Source of the DNA: CAVPWP01 sp963709395 | GTDB lineage: Bacteria; Pseudomonadota; Alphaproteobacteria; Rhodobacterales; Rhodobacteraceae | Assembly (NCBI GenBank): GCA_963709395.1 | Contig: CAVPWP010000016.1 | Span: forward strand, 1-64,000 | Direction of reading: 5' to 3' | DNA: 64,000 nt | Made by a program: the position numbers and the translations under genes | Notes under the pieces: generated by a model | Database searches by the model: none | What the model was told of the DNA's origin: nothing | The model's input: only the letters and a program-made list of their open reading frames with translations | In this document: in pieces, positions 22,913-31,706 of the stretch | How the letters are laid out: every line of letters starts with the position of its first letter | Numbering within the stretch: position 1 is the first letter of the stretch

Positions 22913-24417
22913 CGGCAACGCCCTCGGCGCGTTTGCGGGCGCGGTAGGCCCGGAAACTTGGCAGGACGACCAGGAGCGCGGCCAGAACCAGCAGACCCAG
23001 CGTCATCGGCCGCTCAAGGATGAAGCCGAAGCCGCGATAAAGCTGCATCGCCCGGGCGAAGTTGTCCTCGAGCATTGTGCCCAGGATGAACCCGATCAGA
23101 AGCGGCGCCAGCGGGTAATCGGCGAAGCGCAGGATCGTTGCGATGACCCCGAAGCCCACGAGGATCAGCAATTCGGTCGAATTGTTCTGCCCCAGGTAGC
23201 TGCCCATCAGCGTGAAGAACAGGATGAATGGGATCAGGAAGGTGCGCGGGATCGTCAGGATCTTGGCGATATAGGGGATCAGCGGCAGGTTCAGGATCAG
23301 CAGAACCAGATTGCCGATATACATCGAGATGATGACCGCCCAGAACACGTCCGGCTCGTCCGTCATGAGGCGCGGGCCCGGCGTCACGTTCAGCGCCAGA
23401 AGCGCGCCCAGCAGGATCGCGGTGGTTCCCGACCCCGGGATACCAAGCGTCAGAAGCGGCACGAACGACCCTGTGCAGGCCGCATTGTTGGCGGTTTCGG
23501 GCGCGGCAAGCCCCTTGATCGAGCCCTTGCCGAACTCGGCCTGTTCCTCGCCCTTGGCGATGTTGCGTTCGACAGCGTAGCCAAGGAAGGACGCGATGGT
23601 CGCCCCGGCGCCGGGCAGGACACCGATGAAGAAGCCCTGAAGCGACTGCCGCCCGATGACGGGGGCGATGCTGCGCGCTTCGGCCCGGGTGATGCGCATG
23701 CCGGTGATCTTGCCGCCGTCGCCGGACGCGGCGCGGGCGGGGTTCATCACCAGGAACAGCGCCTCGGGAAGAGCGAACATCGCCATGGCGAGCGTGATGA
23801 AGGAAAAGCCCGACTGCAACTCCATCATCCCGAAGGTGAATCGCGGCATGTTGGACAGCGCGCCCTCGCCCACCGTGCCCATCATCAGGCCGAGGATCGT
23901 CATCATCAGCGCCTTGGCCACCTGCCCGGTGCCCGCGAAGGCCGCGATGGCCGACAGGCCCACCACCATCAGCGCGAAGTATTCAGCCGAATGGAACAGG
24001 AGCGCGACGGTCGAGAGCGCCGGCGCGAAGATCATCAGCAGGATCGCCCCGATCGTGCCACCCGCGAAACTGGCGACGGCGGCGATGGTCAGCGCCTTGC
24101 CCGCCTGGCCCTTGCGCGCCATGGGGTAGCCGTCGAAGGCGGTGGCGACCGTGCCCGCGACCCCCGGCGCGTTCAGCAGGATGGACGAGGTAGAGCCCGC
24201 CGAAGATCGCGCCGTAATAGACGCCCGACAGCAGGATCAGGGCCGACGTCGGATCGCCGATACCGATGGCCACGGGGATCATGATGGCGATGATCGACAT
24301 CGGCCCGAGGCCGGGCAGCATGCCGATGAGCGTACCTATGACGCAGCCCATCACAACCATGATCAGGTTGAACGGGGTGACGGCCGCAGTAAGGCCGATC
24401 AGGATACCTTCAAGCAT
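22902..24417 (-). CDS. tctA: TctA, large membrane subunit of tripartite tricarboxylate transporter, frameshifted once
   Basis: The 12-helix permease of a secondary uptake system that works with periplasmic TctC. It starts MLEGILIGLTAAVTPFNLIM. The glycine-rich motif GTLIGMLPGLGPMS and later SILLNAPGVAGTVATAFDGY and FIGVLPGAGATIASFLGYA are hallmarks. After YYGAIFGG the frame is lost. The next bases read GGCGGGCTCTACC where GGCGGCTCTACC (GGST) is expected, so one extra base sits in the CCC at 24196-24198. Corrected, the protein is about 504 residues, a normal length. It follows tctB by 11 bases. Confidence 0.9.
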
Positions 24418-24428
24418 CTCTCATCCCC

Positions 24429-24920
24429 CTACATCAGGAACCCGGGCCAGGGGCGCAGGAAGATCCCCAGCACCTCCTGGACCAGATACCAGATCGACCC
24501 CGCGGCGATGGCCGCGACGGGGATCAGAATGTGAAACCGGCGCTCGCCCAGGATGACCGCGCCGAAGACGAGAAATCCGATGGTGGAGCCGACAAACCCA
24601 AGCGGGCGCAGCGTCAGTGCATAGATCACCATCAGGACAAGCAGGGCGATGGCCTGGCCCACGTGGTAGTCGCCCAGCCGACCCAGATCGATGGTGCCGT
24701 CCTTGACCTCGGCGACGGTGGCCTCGGGTTTTCGGGTGAACAGGACGATCAGCCCAACGATGATGCCCAGCACCGTCAGGATCTTGGGAAACGTCGAGGG
24801 CCAGACCGGATTGCGCCGCAGGATCGGGGGCAACGTGTCGTCCATGGTGAAAAAGGCGGCATATCCATACACGCAGCACAGCGCGATGAAGGCCAGCGCG
24901 ATCCAGCGATCCAGCGCCAT
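24429..24920 (-). CDS. tctB: TctB, small membrane subunit of tripartite tricarboxylate transporter
   Basis: A 163-residue protein with four hydrophobic segments (around residues 6-26, 46-62, 88-108 and 112-150). The family's poorly conserved sequence is recognised by size, topology and position between tctC and tctA. The FPKILTVLGIIVGLIVLF segment and the C-terminal ILGERRFHILIPVAA resemble known TctB proteins. Its role is unclear but it is required for TctA-type transport in characterised systems. Confidence 0.85.
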   Translation of the reverse strand: MALDRWIALAFIALCCVYGYAAFFTMDDTLPPILRRNPVWPSTFPKILTVLGIIVGLIVLFTRKPEATVAEVKDGTIDLGRLGDYHVGQAIALLVLMVIYALTLRPLGFVGSTIGFLVFGAVILGERRFHILIPVAAIAAGSIWYLVQEVLGIFLRPWPGFLM

Positions 24921-24967
24921 TGGTCATCCCTCCCCGGTTTCCGGTGTGGTCTGTCGGGTGTGACAGT

Positions 24968-24991
24968 CCCGGCCCCCCGCACGGGGCCGGG
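24968..24991 (-). promoter_or_regulatory. GC-rich hairpin between tctC and tctB
   Basis: CCCGGCCCC and GGGGCCGGG form a perfect 9-bp stem around CCGCAC. No U-run follows. Such hairpins between a binding-protein gene and its membrane genes commonly protect the upstream mRNA and give excess binding protein. Confidence 0.5.
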
Positions 24992-25043
24992 CCGTTTGGT
25001 CACATGTTGTCCGGGCCGCCCATTTCGGGCCGCCCGGCCACCG

Positions 25044-26030
25044 TCAAAGGAAGCCCAACTCGCGCATCAGGTTGCCGATCTGCTCTTCCTGCGCTTCGAG
25101 GAAGACCCTGAACTCGTCGCCGGGGCGGAAGATATTGACCAGACCCATGCGCGCGCGAACCTCTTCCCACTCGGGGGTTTCCATCATCGCGGCCAGCATC
25201 TCCTGGTAGGCGATCAGCTGCTCTTCGGGCAGGTTCGGCGCGGCGAAGAACCCGCGCCAGTTCACGAATTGCGCATCGATTCCCTGCTCGGCGAAGCTTG
25301 GGGCCTCGTCATAGGCGGGGACACGCTCGGGCGAGGTCACGCCAAGAATGCGGATTTCACCTTGTTCGGCCAGGGCCACGGCTTCGGAAAAGCCCGTCGA
25401 CAGCGCGTCGATCTCGCCCGACAGAAGACCAGCCATCGCCTCGCCGCCCGCGTCATAGCCGATGTAGTTGAAAGCCGTCGGGTCTTCGCCCGCGCCCTGC
25501 ATGATGATCGCGGCCACAAGATGGTCCATGCCGCCCGGAACCGACCCGCCGCCGATGGCGAAATCCTCGGGGGACTCGCGGTACATCGCCAGCGCGTCGT
25601 CCATCGACGTGATCGGGCTGTCGGCCGTCACGACCAGCGCCGCGTAGTCGCCCACGGTTCCGGCGACCAGCGTGAGGTCACGGAAGCTTTGCGCGATCTC
25701 GCCCGTGAGGGCCCGGATCACGATGGGCGTGGAGTTCACCATCAGCGTCCCATGGCTGCTGCTGGCGTTCTCGATCAGGTTGGCGATCGCGACACCGCCG
25801 CCGCCGCCGGACATGTTCTCATAGGTCGCGTTGCCGATAAGGCCGGCATTTACAAGGGCCTCGCCCGTGCCGCGCGCGGTGCCGTCCCATCCACCACCGG
25901 CGCCGCCGGGAACGAGGAAGTGCACCGAGTCCATCATCTGTTGCTCTTGGGCCTTGGCAACGCCGGTCATGGCGAAGGTCGCGGTTGCCGCGGCGATGAT
26001 CGCGCGACGTGTCCACCCAGGGGTGTTCAT
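25044..26030 (-). CDS. tctC: TctC, periplasmic tricarboxylate-binding protein
   Basis: A 328-residue Bug/TctC family binding protein. The start at ATG 26030 gives MNTPGWTRRAIIAAATATFA then GVAKAQEQQ, a clean signal peptide, possibly twin-arginine-like. Family features include HFLVPGGAGGGWDGTARG (carboxylate-binding loop), ENMSGGGGGVAIANLIE and GEIDALSTGFSEAVALAEQG. It delivers a di- or tricarboxylate to TctAB. It heads the transporter operon and is divergent from the two-component regulator genes, whose start is 125 bases away, so the shared gap is the likely control region. Confidence 0.9.
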   Translation of the reverse strand: MNTPGWTRRAIIAAATATFAMTGVAKAQEQQMMDSVHFLVPGGAGGGWDGTARGTGEALVNAGLIGNATYENMSGGGGGVAIANLIENASSSHGTLMVNSTPIVIRALTGEIAQSFRDLTLVAGTVGDYAALVVTADSPITSMDDALAMYRESPEDFAIGGGSVPGGMDHLVAAIIMQGAGEDPTAFNYIGYDAGGEAMAGLLSGEIDALSTGFSEAVALAEQGEIRILGVTSPERVPAYDEAPSFAEQGIDAQFVNWRGFFAAPNLPEEQLIAYQEMLAAMMETPEWEEVRARMGLVNIFRPGDEFRVFLEAQEEQIGNLMRELGFL

Positions 26031-26154
26031 TTGGTCATCCTCCCATTTGACAGGCGGTCCTCCGCCGCCCATGCTTCCCAGACACCACAGAAAGCTGACA
26101 GAAGCCTGACACGGGCCGGGCCAGACCGCGGTGGTGCATGTGGGGGGCGTCTCG

Positions 26155-26823
26155 GTGCGGTATCTTTTGGTCGAGGACAATGCCGAGCTTTCCGAAGCCG
26201 TGATGAAGCGCCTGGCTCTTGACGGTCATGCGGTCGACCACGCCGCGACCCTTGCCGAAGCCGAGGATTGCCTTGCCGCGGCCAGCTACGACCTGATCCT
26301 TCTCGACGTGATGTTACCCGATGGCGACGGGCGCGATTTCCTTGCCCGCAGCCGCGCGCATCTGGAGACGCCGGTCATCGTGCTGACCGCCCGCAGCCAG
26401 GTCTCGGACCGGGTCGGCGCGCTTGACCAGGGGGCGGATGACTACATCACCAAGCCCTTCGACTTCTCGGAACTCGAGGCCCGGTGCAGGGCCGTGCTCC
26501 GACGGCGCGGAGGATCGGCGCGCAATGAAATCACGCTTGGGTCGGCTATCTTCGACCCGCTCGCCGGGATATTGCGGAACGGCGCAGAGACGGTGGAGCT
26601 GCGCCACCGCGAGATCCGCCTGATGGAGGTCTTCGCCCGCCATCCCGGCCAGATCCTGTCGAAGTCGCAGCTGATGGACCGGCTGTTCTCCTACGACGCC
26701 GCCGTGACCGAGAACGCGATCGAAGTCTATGTCGGACGCCTGCGCCGCCGGATCGACGGCATGGGTGTGCGCATCGAAACGGTCCGCGGCCTCGGCTATC
26801 GGATCGAGACCGGCGCGCCTTGA
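26155..26823 (+). CDS. tctD: TctD-type OmpR-family response regulator
   Basis: A receiver domain plus winged-helix DNA-binding protein. The GTG at 26155 (VRYLLVEDNAELSEAV), with GGGGGGCG upstream, best fits the family. The acidic pair is in LVEDN, the phosphorylated Asp in LILLDVMLPDGDG, the Thr switch in PVIVLTARS and the Lys in YITKPFDFSELEA. The C-terminal effector domain reads TENAIEVYVGRLRRRID and VRGLGYRIE. It lies divergent from tctC, so it should activate tctCBA when phosphorylated. The stop overlaps the TTG start of the kinase gene. Confidence 0.9.
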   Translation: MRYLLVEDNAELSEAVMKRLALDGHAVDHAATLAEAEDCLAAASYDLILLDVMLPDGDGRDFLARSRAHLETPVIVLTARSQVSDRVGALDQGADDYITKPFDFSELEARCRAVLRRRGGSARNEITLGSAIFDPLAGILRNGAETVELRHREIRLMEVFARHPGQILSKSQLMDRLFSYDAAVTENAIEVYVGRLRRRIDGMGVRIETVRGLGYRIETGAP

Positions 26824-28187
26824 CCGAACTGACTTCCATCGGGCAGCGGCTGACACTGCTGCTGGCAGGTGTGGCGGCGCTTCTGTCGCTGCTCAGCTGG
26901 GGAATGGTGACAGGCCTTGCCCGACAGGCCGCGGATCGGAACCAGGACAACGTGCTGGCGGCCTCGGTCACCACGATTGCCGAGACCCTGCGCAGCGAAC
27001 AGGGCGAAGTGCGGCTGGAACTGCCCTATGCCGCATTCGCCATGCTGGGGGCGATCAGCGAGGACCGGGTCTTCTACCGCGTCACCGCGGCAGACCGGAT
27101 GCTGACCGGCTATGACGATCTGCCCACGCCCAGCGAGGGCGCGCCGGGGCAGGTGGTTTTCGACACTGGCGACTACAGCGGCGCCGCGATCCGAATGGCG
27201 TCGGTCACGCGGCTGGTGCTGGCGGGAACCGAACCGGTGCCCGTGACGGTGACGGTTGCGCAGACCCGCAACGGCGTCGGCGCGATCGCCTCGGAACTGT
27301 CGCGTCTTGCCGCGATCCTGTCGGTCGCCTTTTTCGTCGTCGCGGTCACGCTTTCGGCCTTTGCGGCGCGGACCTCGCTCCGACCGCTGAACGAGTTCGC
27401 GGCCGCCGTTTCGCGGCGCGGACCCTCGGATCTGCGCCCGCTGCTGCGTCCCGCGCCCAGCGAGCTTGCACCGCTCATGTCCGCGCTCAACCGGCTGATG
27501 GACCGCCTCGGACAATCGATCCGCCGGTCCGAGGACTTCATCGCCGAGGCGGCACATCGCATCCGGACGCCGCTTGCCACCGTTCGCACGCAGGCGGAAA
27601 TCGCCCTGCGCACCGTCGGGGACGAGGCCGAGAAACAGCGGCTGCGGCGGATCATTCGCGCGGTCGACGAAAGCTCCCGTTCGGCGGGGCAGCTTCTTGA
27701 CCACGCGACGGTCGCCTACCGCACCGAAGACCTCGCGCGGGACCCCATCGATCTTGCCGAACTCGCCGCGCAGACCGCCGCCGCGATGGAACCCACCGCG
27801 GCGATGCGGGATATCCGCCTGCACCTCGAGGCGGCTCCGGCGCAGGTCAGTGGCGATGCTGTCCTGCTCGACAACGCGCTGCGCAACGTGCTCGACAACG
27901 CGATCAAGTATTCCCCAGAGGACACCACCGTCACCCTTCGGATCGGCCAGACGAACGCCGAGGCGCGGATCTCGGTGATCGACGAGGGTCCCGGGCTTGG
28001 CGAGGGGCCGGTCGAGGCCCTGGCCGAACGTTTCCGGCGCGGCAGCAACACCGGCGGCATCGTCGGATCGGGCCTCGGGCTCACCATCGCGGCGGATGTC
28101 CTGCGCGCCCATGGCGGGCGACTGGAACTGGCGGCCGCAGAGAACGGGAGGGGCGCATGCGTATCCTTGGTCTTGCCCTTGGGCTGA
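26820..28187 (+). CDS. tctE: TctE-type sensor histidine kinase
   Basis: A 455-residue kinase with two membrane segments (about residues 11-31 and 163-182) enclosing a periplasmic sensor domain of about 130 residues. A short linker leads to the phospho-acceptor region SEDFIAEAAHRIRTPLATVR, with the His in AAHRIRTP. The ATPase domain has NVLDNAIKYSPED (N box), VIDEGPGLGEGP (G1) and IVGSGLGLTIAADVLRAHGG (G2). It starts with TTG, overlapping the regulator stop, so translation is coupled. The sensed ligand is presumably the tricarboxylate taken up by TctABC. Confidence 0.9.
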   Translation: MTELTSIGQRLTLLLAGVAALLSLLSWGMVTGLARQAADRNQDNVLAASVTTIAETLRSEQGEVRLELPYAAFAMLGAISEDRVFYRVTAADRMLTGYDDLPTPSEGAPGQVVFDTGDYSGAAIRMASVTRLVLAGTEPVPVTVTVAQTRNGVGAIASELSRLAAILSVAFFVVAVTLSAFAARTSLRPLNEFAAAVSRRGPSDLRPLLRPAPSELAPLMSALNRLMDRLGQSIRRSEDFIAEAAHRIRTPLATVRTQAEIALRTVGDEAEKQRLRRIIRAVDESSRSAGQLLDHATVAYRTEDLARDPIDLAELAAQTAAAMEPTAAMRDIRLHLEAAPAQVSGDAVLLDNALRNVLDNAIKYSPEDTTVTLRIGQTNAEARISVIDEGPGLGEGPVEALAERFRRGSNTGGIVGSGLGLTIAADVLRAHGGRLELAAAENGRGACVSLVLPLG

Positions 28188-29191
28188 TCCTCTGGGCAAT
28201 CGGCGCCGCCTCGGCGCTCGAGGTCGAGGTCGAGGATCACCGGATCTTTCCGGGAACGGGCGACCGCGTCCTGCGGATCGCGTCGACCACGGACCTTGCC
28301 GTCTTCGAACCCTACATCCAGTCTTTCCTCGCGGCGCTGCCGGATGTCTCGGTCGACTACAGCGTCCTGTCCTCGCAAGAACTGCACCGCGCGATCCGGG
28401 AGGGCGCGCAGTTCGACCTGGTTCTCTCTTCGGCGATGGACCTGCAATTCCAGCTTGCCAATGACGGCTTCGCACAGCCCTACCGGTCGGCCGCGACCGA
28501 GGCGCTGCCCGATTGGGCGCGCTGGCGCGACCTGATCTTCGCCTTCACGACCGAACCGGCGGTGGTCGTGATCAACAGGGCGCGTTTCGACGGGCTTCCG
28601 CTTCCCACCACCCGCCAGGAGCTGATCACGCTCCTTCGCGACAACCCGGACCGGTTTCGCGGAGCCGTGGGTACCTATGACGTGCGGGAAAGCGGCCTGG
28701 GATACCTCTTTGCCACGCAGGAGGACCGGTCGACCGATGCCTACTGGCGCCTGAACGAGGTGATGGGTCGGCTCAGGCCGCGCCTCTACTGCTGCTCGGC
28801 GCTGATGATCGACGACATCGCCGAGGGACGGCTGGCACTGGCCTACAACGTGCTTGGCAGCTACGCGGCCGAGCAACTGGCGCAGGACTCGGGCGGACGG
28901 GTGCAGATCCTCAGGATGCAGGATTTCGCCAACGTCATGCTGCGTACCGCGATCATCCCGGCCACCGCGCGCGAGACCGAGGCCGCGGGCGCCATGATCG
29001 ACATTCTGGCCACGCTGGGCCTGCGTGATGCGCCCGGCGACTGGCCCCTGCCCTCGCTGAGCCAGACCGGAGAAGGAGAAACGATGGGCTTTGGACCGAT
29101 CCGCCTCGGGCCCGCGCTGATGGTCTATCTCGACCCGCTCAACCGGCGCGCCTTTCTGGCCGAATGGGAAAACGCGATGGAGCAGCGCTAG
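28157..29191 (+). CDS. Periplasmic ABC-type solute-binding protein coupled to the TctDE genes
   Basis: A 344-residue protein with a signal peptide (MRILGLALGLILWAIGAASA) and an iron/spermidine-type binding-protein fold. RIASTTDLAVFEPYIQSFLA is the first strand-helix, QFDLVLSSAMDLQFQLANDG and VVVINRARFDGLPLPTTRQE follow, and GRLALAYNVLGSYAAEQLAQ lies in the second lobe. No ABC permease or ATPase gene accompanies it. The gene overlaps the kinase gene by 31 bases and has its own GGGAGGGG site. This suggests a sensory partner that presents ligand to the kinase, an arrangement known for Bug-type regulators, rather than a transport role. Confidence 0.75.
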   Translation: MRILGLALGLILWAIGAASALEVEVEDHRIFPGTGDRVLRIASTTDLAVFEPYIQSFLAALPDVSVDYSVLSSQELHRAIREGAQFDLVLSSAMDLQFQLANDGFAQPYRSAATEALPDWARWRDLIFAFTTEPAVVVINRARFDGLPLPTTRQELITLLRDNPDRFRGAVGTYDVRESGLGYLFATQEDRSTDAYWRLNEVMGRLRPRLYCCSALMIDDIAEGRLALAYNVLGSYAAEQLAQDSGGRVQILRMQDFANVMLRTAIIPATARETEAAGAMIDILATLGLRDAPGDWPLPSLSQTGEGETMGFGPIRLGPALMVYLDPLNRRAFLAEWENAMEQR

Positions 29192-29254
29192 ACGCGCCCC
29201 AGCCCTTTAGCTGCATGCCCCGGTTGCTATCGCGTTGCACCTTGCGCGATCGGG

Positions 29255-30037
29255 TCACTTCCGGATTACCGCCGAAGTTCGAGGTCGCTCCGCATGGTCC
29301 ATAGGAACGCGGAAGATGGCCTCGAACCCGTCTTCCTTTTGTGGAAGCGGTGAATTGAGCGTGAGGGTGCCCCCCGACTGCCGCGCGATCCGGTCGCTGA
29401 TGTAAGGGCCCAAGAGGGCCTCGGCGTCGTCGAACTCTGCCAGAGCGGCGTGCATCGCGAGGGTCTGCGCGATCGAGGCCGCGCCATCGGCAGCGTTCGA
29501 GGGTTCGAGGCGTATCCCATCTCCGGTGATCGGTCCCGGCCACATGCCTTCGACGCCAAGACTGGGTGCGAGTGGCGGAAGTCCAGCCTGCCGCATCAGG
29601 TCAAGAATATCCCACAAGAGGTTCGCCTGCAGAATGCATCCCGATGCATCGACTTCGTAAACCTCGCCGTAGCGCAGGTAGACCGTGCGTCCGGTTGCGG
29701 GGATGCCAAGCCAGTCCTGGCGAAACGTTCCGCAATAATGTCCCACGGCGGCAAGGTAGGTCCGGCCGTCATACACCCCGCCAACGAAGATCGTGTCCCG
29801 TCGCTCGAGGTCCGGGATCGCATTCTTCAATGGCCGGAAGGCGCGAGCCGCTGCCGCTTCGGTCCCGGTCAGAACATTGATGGGGTGTGCCACCCTCCAG
29901 TCCGCTGCAGGCGACGCCAGATTCTCCAGAACATCGACCAGCCGTTCGTGTGGACACTCGGCAAGGCGTTGAAGGTTTGTGCGAACGTCACGGCGCAGAG
30001 CAGCAGAAGGTCCGCGACGCGGTCGAGGGCTCGGCAT
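29255..30037 (-). CDS. Chimeric relic: SnoaL-like ester cyclase fused to a histidine-kinase tail
   Basis: The frame starts MPSPRPRRGPSAALRRDVRT at 30037. Residues 30-190 look like the first NTF2-fold domain of tandem SnoaL-like (polyketide cyclase) proteins: AVGHYCGTFRQDWLGIPATG, YLRYGEVYEVDASGCIL and LAPSLGVEGMWPGPITGDG. The second domain begins (TLAMHAALAEFDDAEAL) but after about 10 residues the sequence turns into LGPYISDRIARQSGGTLTLN and DGFEAIFRVP. That is the extreme C-terminus of a histidine-kinase ATPase domain, with its G2-box GPYI helix. An internal deletion joining two genes explains this. I doubt it is functional. Confidence 0.6.
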   Translation of the reverse strand: MPSPRPRRGPSAALRRDVRTNLQRLAECPHERLVDVLENLASPAADWRVAHPINVLTGTEAAAARAFRPLKNAIPDLERRDTIFVGGVYDGRTYLAAVGHYCGTFRQDWLGIPATGRTVYLRYGEVYEVDASGCILQANLLWDILDLMRQAGLPPLAPSLGVEGMWPGPITGDGIRLEPSNAADGAASIAQTLAMHAALAEFDDAEALLGPYISDRIARQSGGTLTLNSPLPQKEDGFEAIFRVPMDHAERPRTSAVIRK

Positions 30038-30227
30038 GCATGTTGAGCGTCGACTGCACGTTGACGCGCCAGAAGTCGGGCAAGCTGCCCGCGCCCATAG
30101 GCCCCGATTGTCAAGGGATTGACCGCCGCCCCTGTCGGCCACTCCGCCGCGGGGCCGCGGGCAGGCGACCCTGAGAACCCCATGCAGATTCATCTGACCG
30201 CACGAAGTCGGGCCAAGATTCTCCAGC

Positions 30228-31706
30228 ATGTTGCCATCTTTAGGACGCTTTTTCGCGCATTGCTTGCCCCAATCGCCGACCGAAGACCTTTCTGGGCTCC
30301 ACAGCCCGCTGCCTAAGGATGAATTGTTGACGAAACCGGCCCGGATACCTGTGGTCGATCCCCCGAAATCGATCGGGGACGAACTGTCGCCCGGCACGAA
30401 GCTGTGCGGCGGTCAGTACACTATTGAGAGATACCTCAATTCCGGCGGCTTCGGGATCACGTATCTGGCACGCGACAGCCTTGGCCGGAAAGTCGTCATC
30501 AAGGAGTGTTTTCCCGGCGCGATGTGCTACCGAGTGAACCACACGGTCCGGCTGCGCTCGCAAAGCGGTGAACAGGAATTCGCGAAGATCATCGACCTCT
30601 TCGAGAAGGAAGCCCGCGCGCTTTCCGAATTGCAGCACCCCTACATCGTCGGGGTCCATCAGATCTTTCACGACAATGACACTTCCTACATGGCACTCGA
30701 CTATGTCGAAGGGCGCGATCTGCTGCAGATCATCGAGGAAGAGCCCGACCGCCTCGGGCCGGAAGAGACGCGCAAGCTTCTGGTGAAGCTTCTCGAGGCC
30801 GTCACCTACATCCACGATCGCGACATCCTTCACCGCGACATCTCGCCCGACAATATCATTCTCGAGGACGACAACACTCCGGTGCTCATCGACTTCGGGG
30901 CCGCACGCGAAAGCGCGACGCGCGTCAGCCGGGTCTTGTCGAAAGTGCTGACCGTCAAGGATGGCTACTCGCCGCAGGAATTCTATCTGGCCGGCAGCAA
31001 GCAGGGATATTCCAGCGATCTATACGCGCTTGCGGCGACGTTCTTTCACGCGGTCTCGGGATCGCCGCCACCAAGCAGCCAGCTGCGCTTGGCCGCTGCG
31101 GCGAAGAACCTGAAGGATCCGCTCGAGCCATTGAGCACGACCACCACAGGATACGAGCGTTTTTTCCTCGATGCGATGAACCGTTGCCTGAGCATCTTTC
31201 CGGCAGAGCGTCTGTCGAGCGCGCAGGAATGGCTTGACATCATCGATGTCGAGCGGCGCCGGCGCGTCCTGCTCGAGAAGGCGGCGAAAGACCGGGACCT
31301 GGAGAAGCGGATCGCCCGGATCGTAAAGCAGTCGCGGATCGACCTGGGAGAGGTGACGAAATCCGGTCGCGCCGAGGCGCCATGCCCGAAGGCGCCGGCA
31401 CCGGCATCGGTCAAGGCACCGGACGCCACCTCATCGCGTCCTCTGGCAAAGCCCAGCGCAGACCACGGCGTTTCAGCGCAGGAGTGGAGTTTCCTGGACT
31501 TCGGGGATGACCTCCACGATGACGAATGGGAGGCGCCCCCAATTCTGGGTGAGGAACCTCACATTGAAATCTCTCCAGAGATTGACCGGGGGCTCGCGCA
31601 GGCAGCGTCGGTGAAGCCGTTGGCAAGGCTGCTGAGCGGCACCGTTCATCTTTTCCAAAGCCTGCAATCCCTGGGACCCAGCTCCGTGAAAGAGGTACGC
31701 AAGTGA
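30228..31706 (+). CDS. Ser/Thr protein kinase heading the kinase-FHA-phosphatase-GTPase operon
   Basis: A 492-residue eukaryotic-type kinase. The catalytic domain spans about residues 64-345: Gly loop YLNSGGFGITYLA, VAIK-like Lys in KVVIKECFPG, DILHRDISPDNIILED (HRD, about 201) and VLIDFGAARES (DFG, about 221). GYSPQEFYL stands in for the usual APE segment. A charged, low-complexity tail of about 150 residues has no membrane helix, so it is cytoplasmic. The ATG at 30228 is uncertain; TTG codons near 30325, preceded by AAGGA, would drop 32 poorly conserved residues. Its stop overlaps the FHA gene start (GTGA). Kinases of this subtype phosphorylate Thr and are read by FHA domains. Confidence 0.9.
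   Translation: MLPSLGRFFAHCLPQSPTEDLSGLHSPLPKDELLTKPARIPVVDPPKSIGDELSPGTKLCGGQYTIERYLNSGGFGITYLARDSLGRKVVIKECFPGAMCYRVNHTVRLRSQSGEQEFAKIIDLFEKEARALSELQHPYIVGVHQIFHDNDTSYMALDYVEGRDLLQIIEEEPDRLGPEETRKLLVKLLEAVTYIHDRDILHRDISPDNIILEDDNTPVLIDFGAARESATRVSRVLSKVLTVKDGYSPQEFYLAGSKQGYSSDLYALAATFFHAVSGSPPPSSQLRLAAAAKNLKDPLEPLSTTTTGYERFFLDAMNRCLSIFPAERLSSAQEWLDIIDVERRRRVLLEKAAKDRDLEKRIARIVKQSRIDLGEVTKSGRAEAPCPKAPAPASVKAPDATSSRPLAKPSADHGVSAQEWSFLDFGDDLHDDEWEAPPILGEEPHIEISPEIDRGLAQAASVKPLARLLSGTVHLFQSLQSLGPSSVKEVRK

Noticed and set aside
24531..26222. A 563-residue plus-strand open frame opposite tctB and tctC
   Set aside because: It is the antisense shadow of GC-rich genes; the minus strand encodes clear TctB and TctC with signal peptide and family motifs.
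26796..28475. A 559-residue minus-strand open frame opposite tctE
   Set aside because: No motifs, and the plus strand has a complete histidine kinase.
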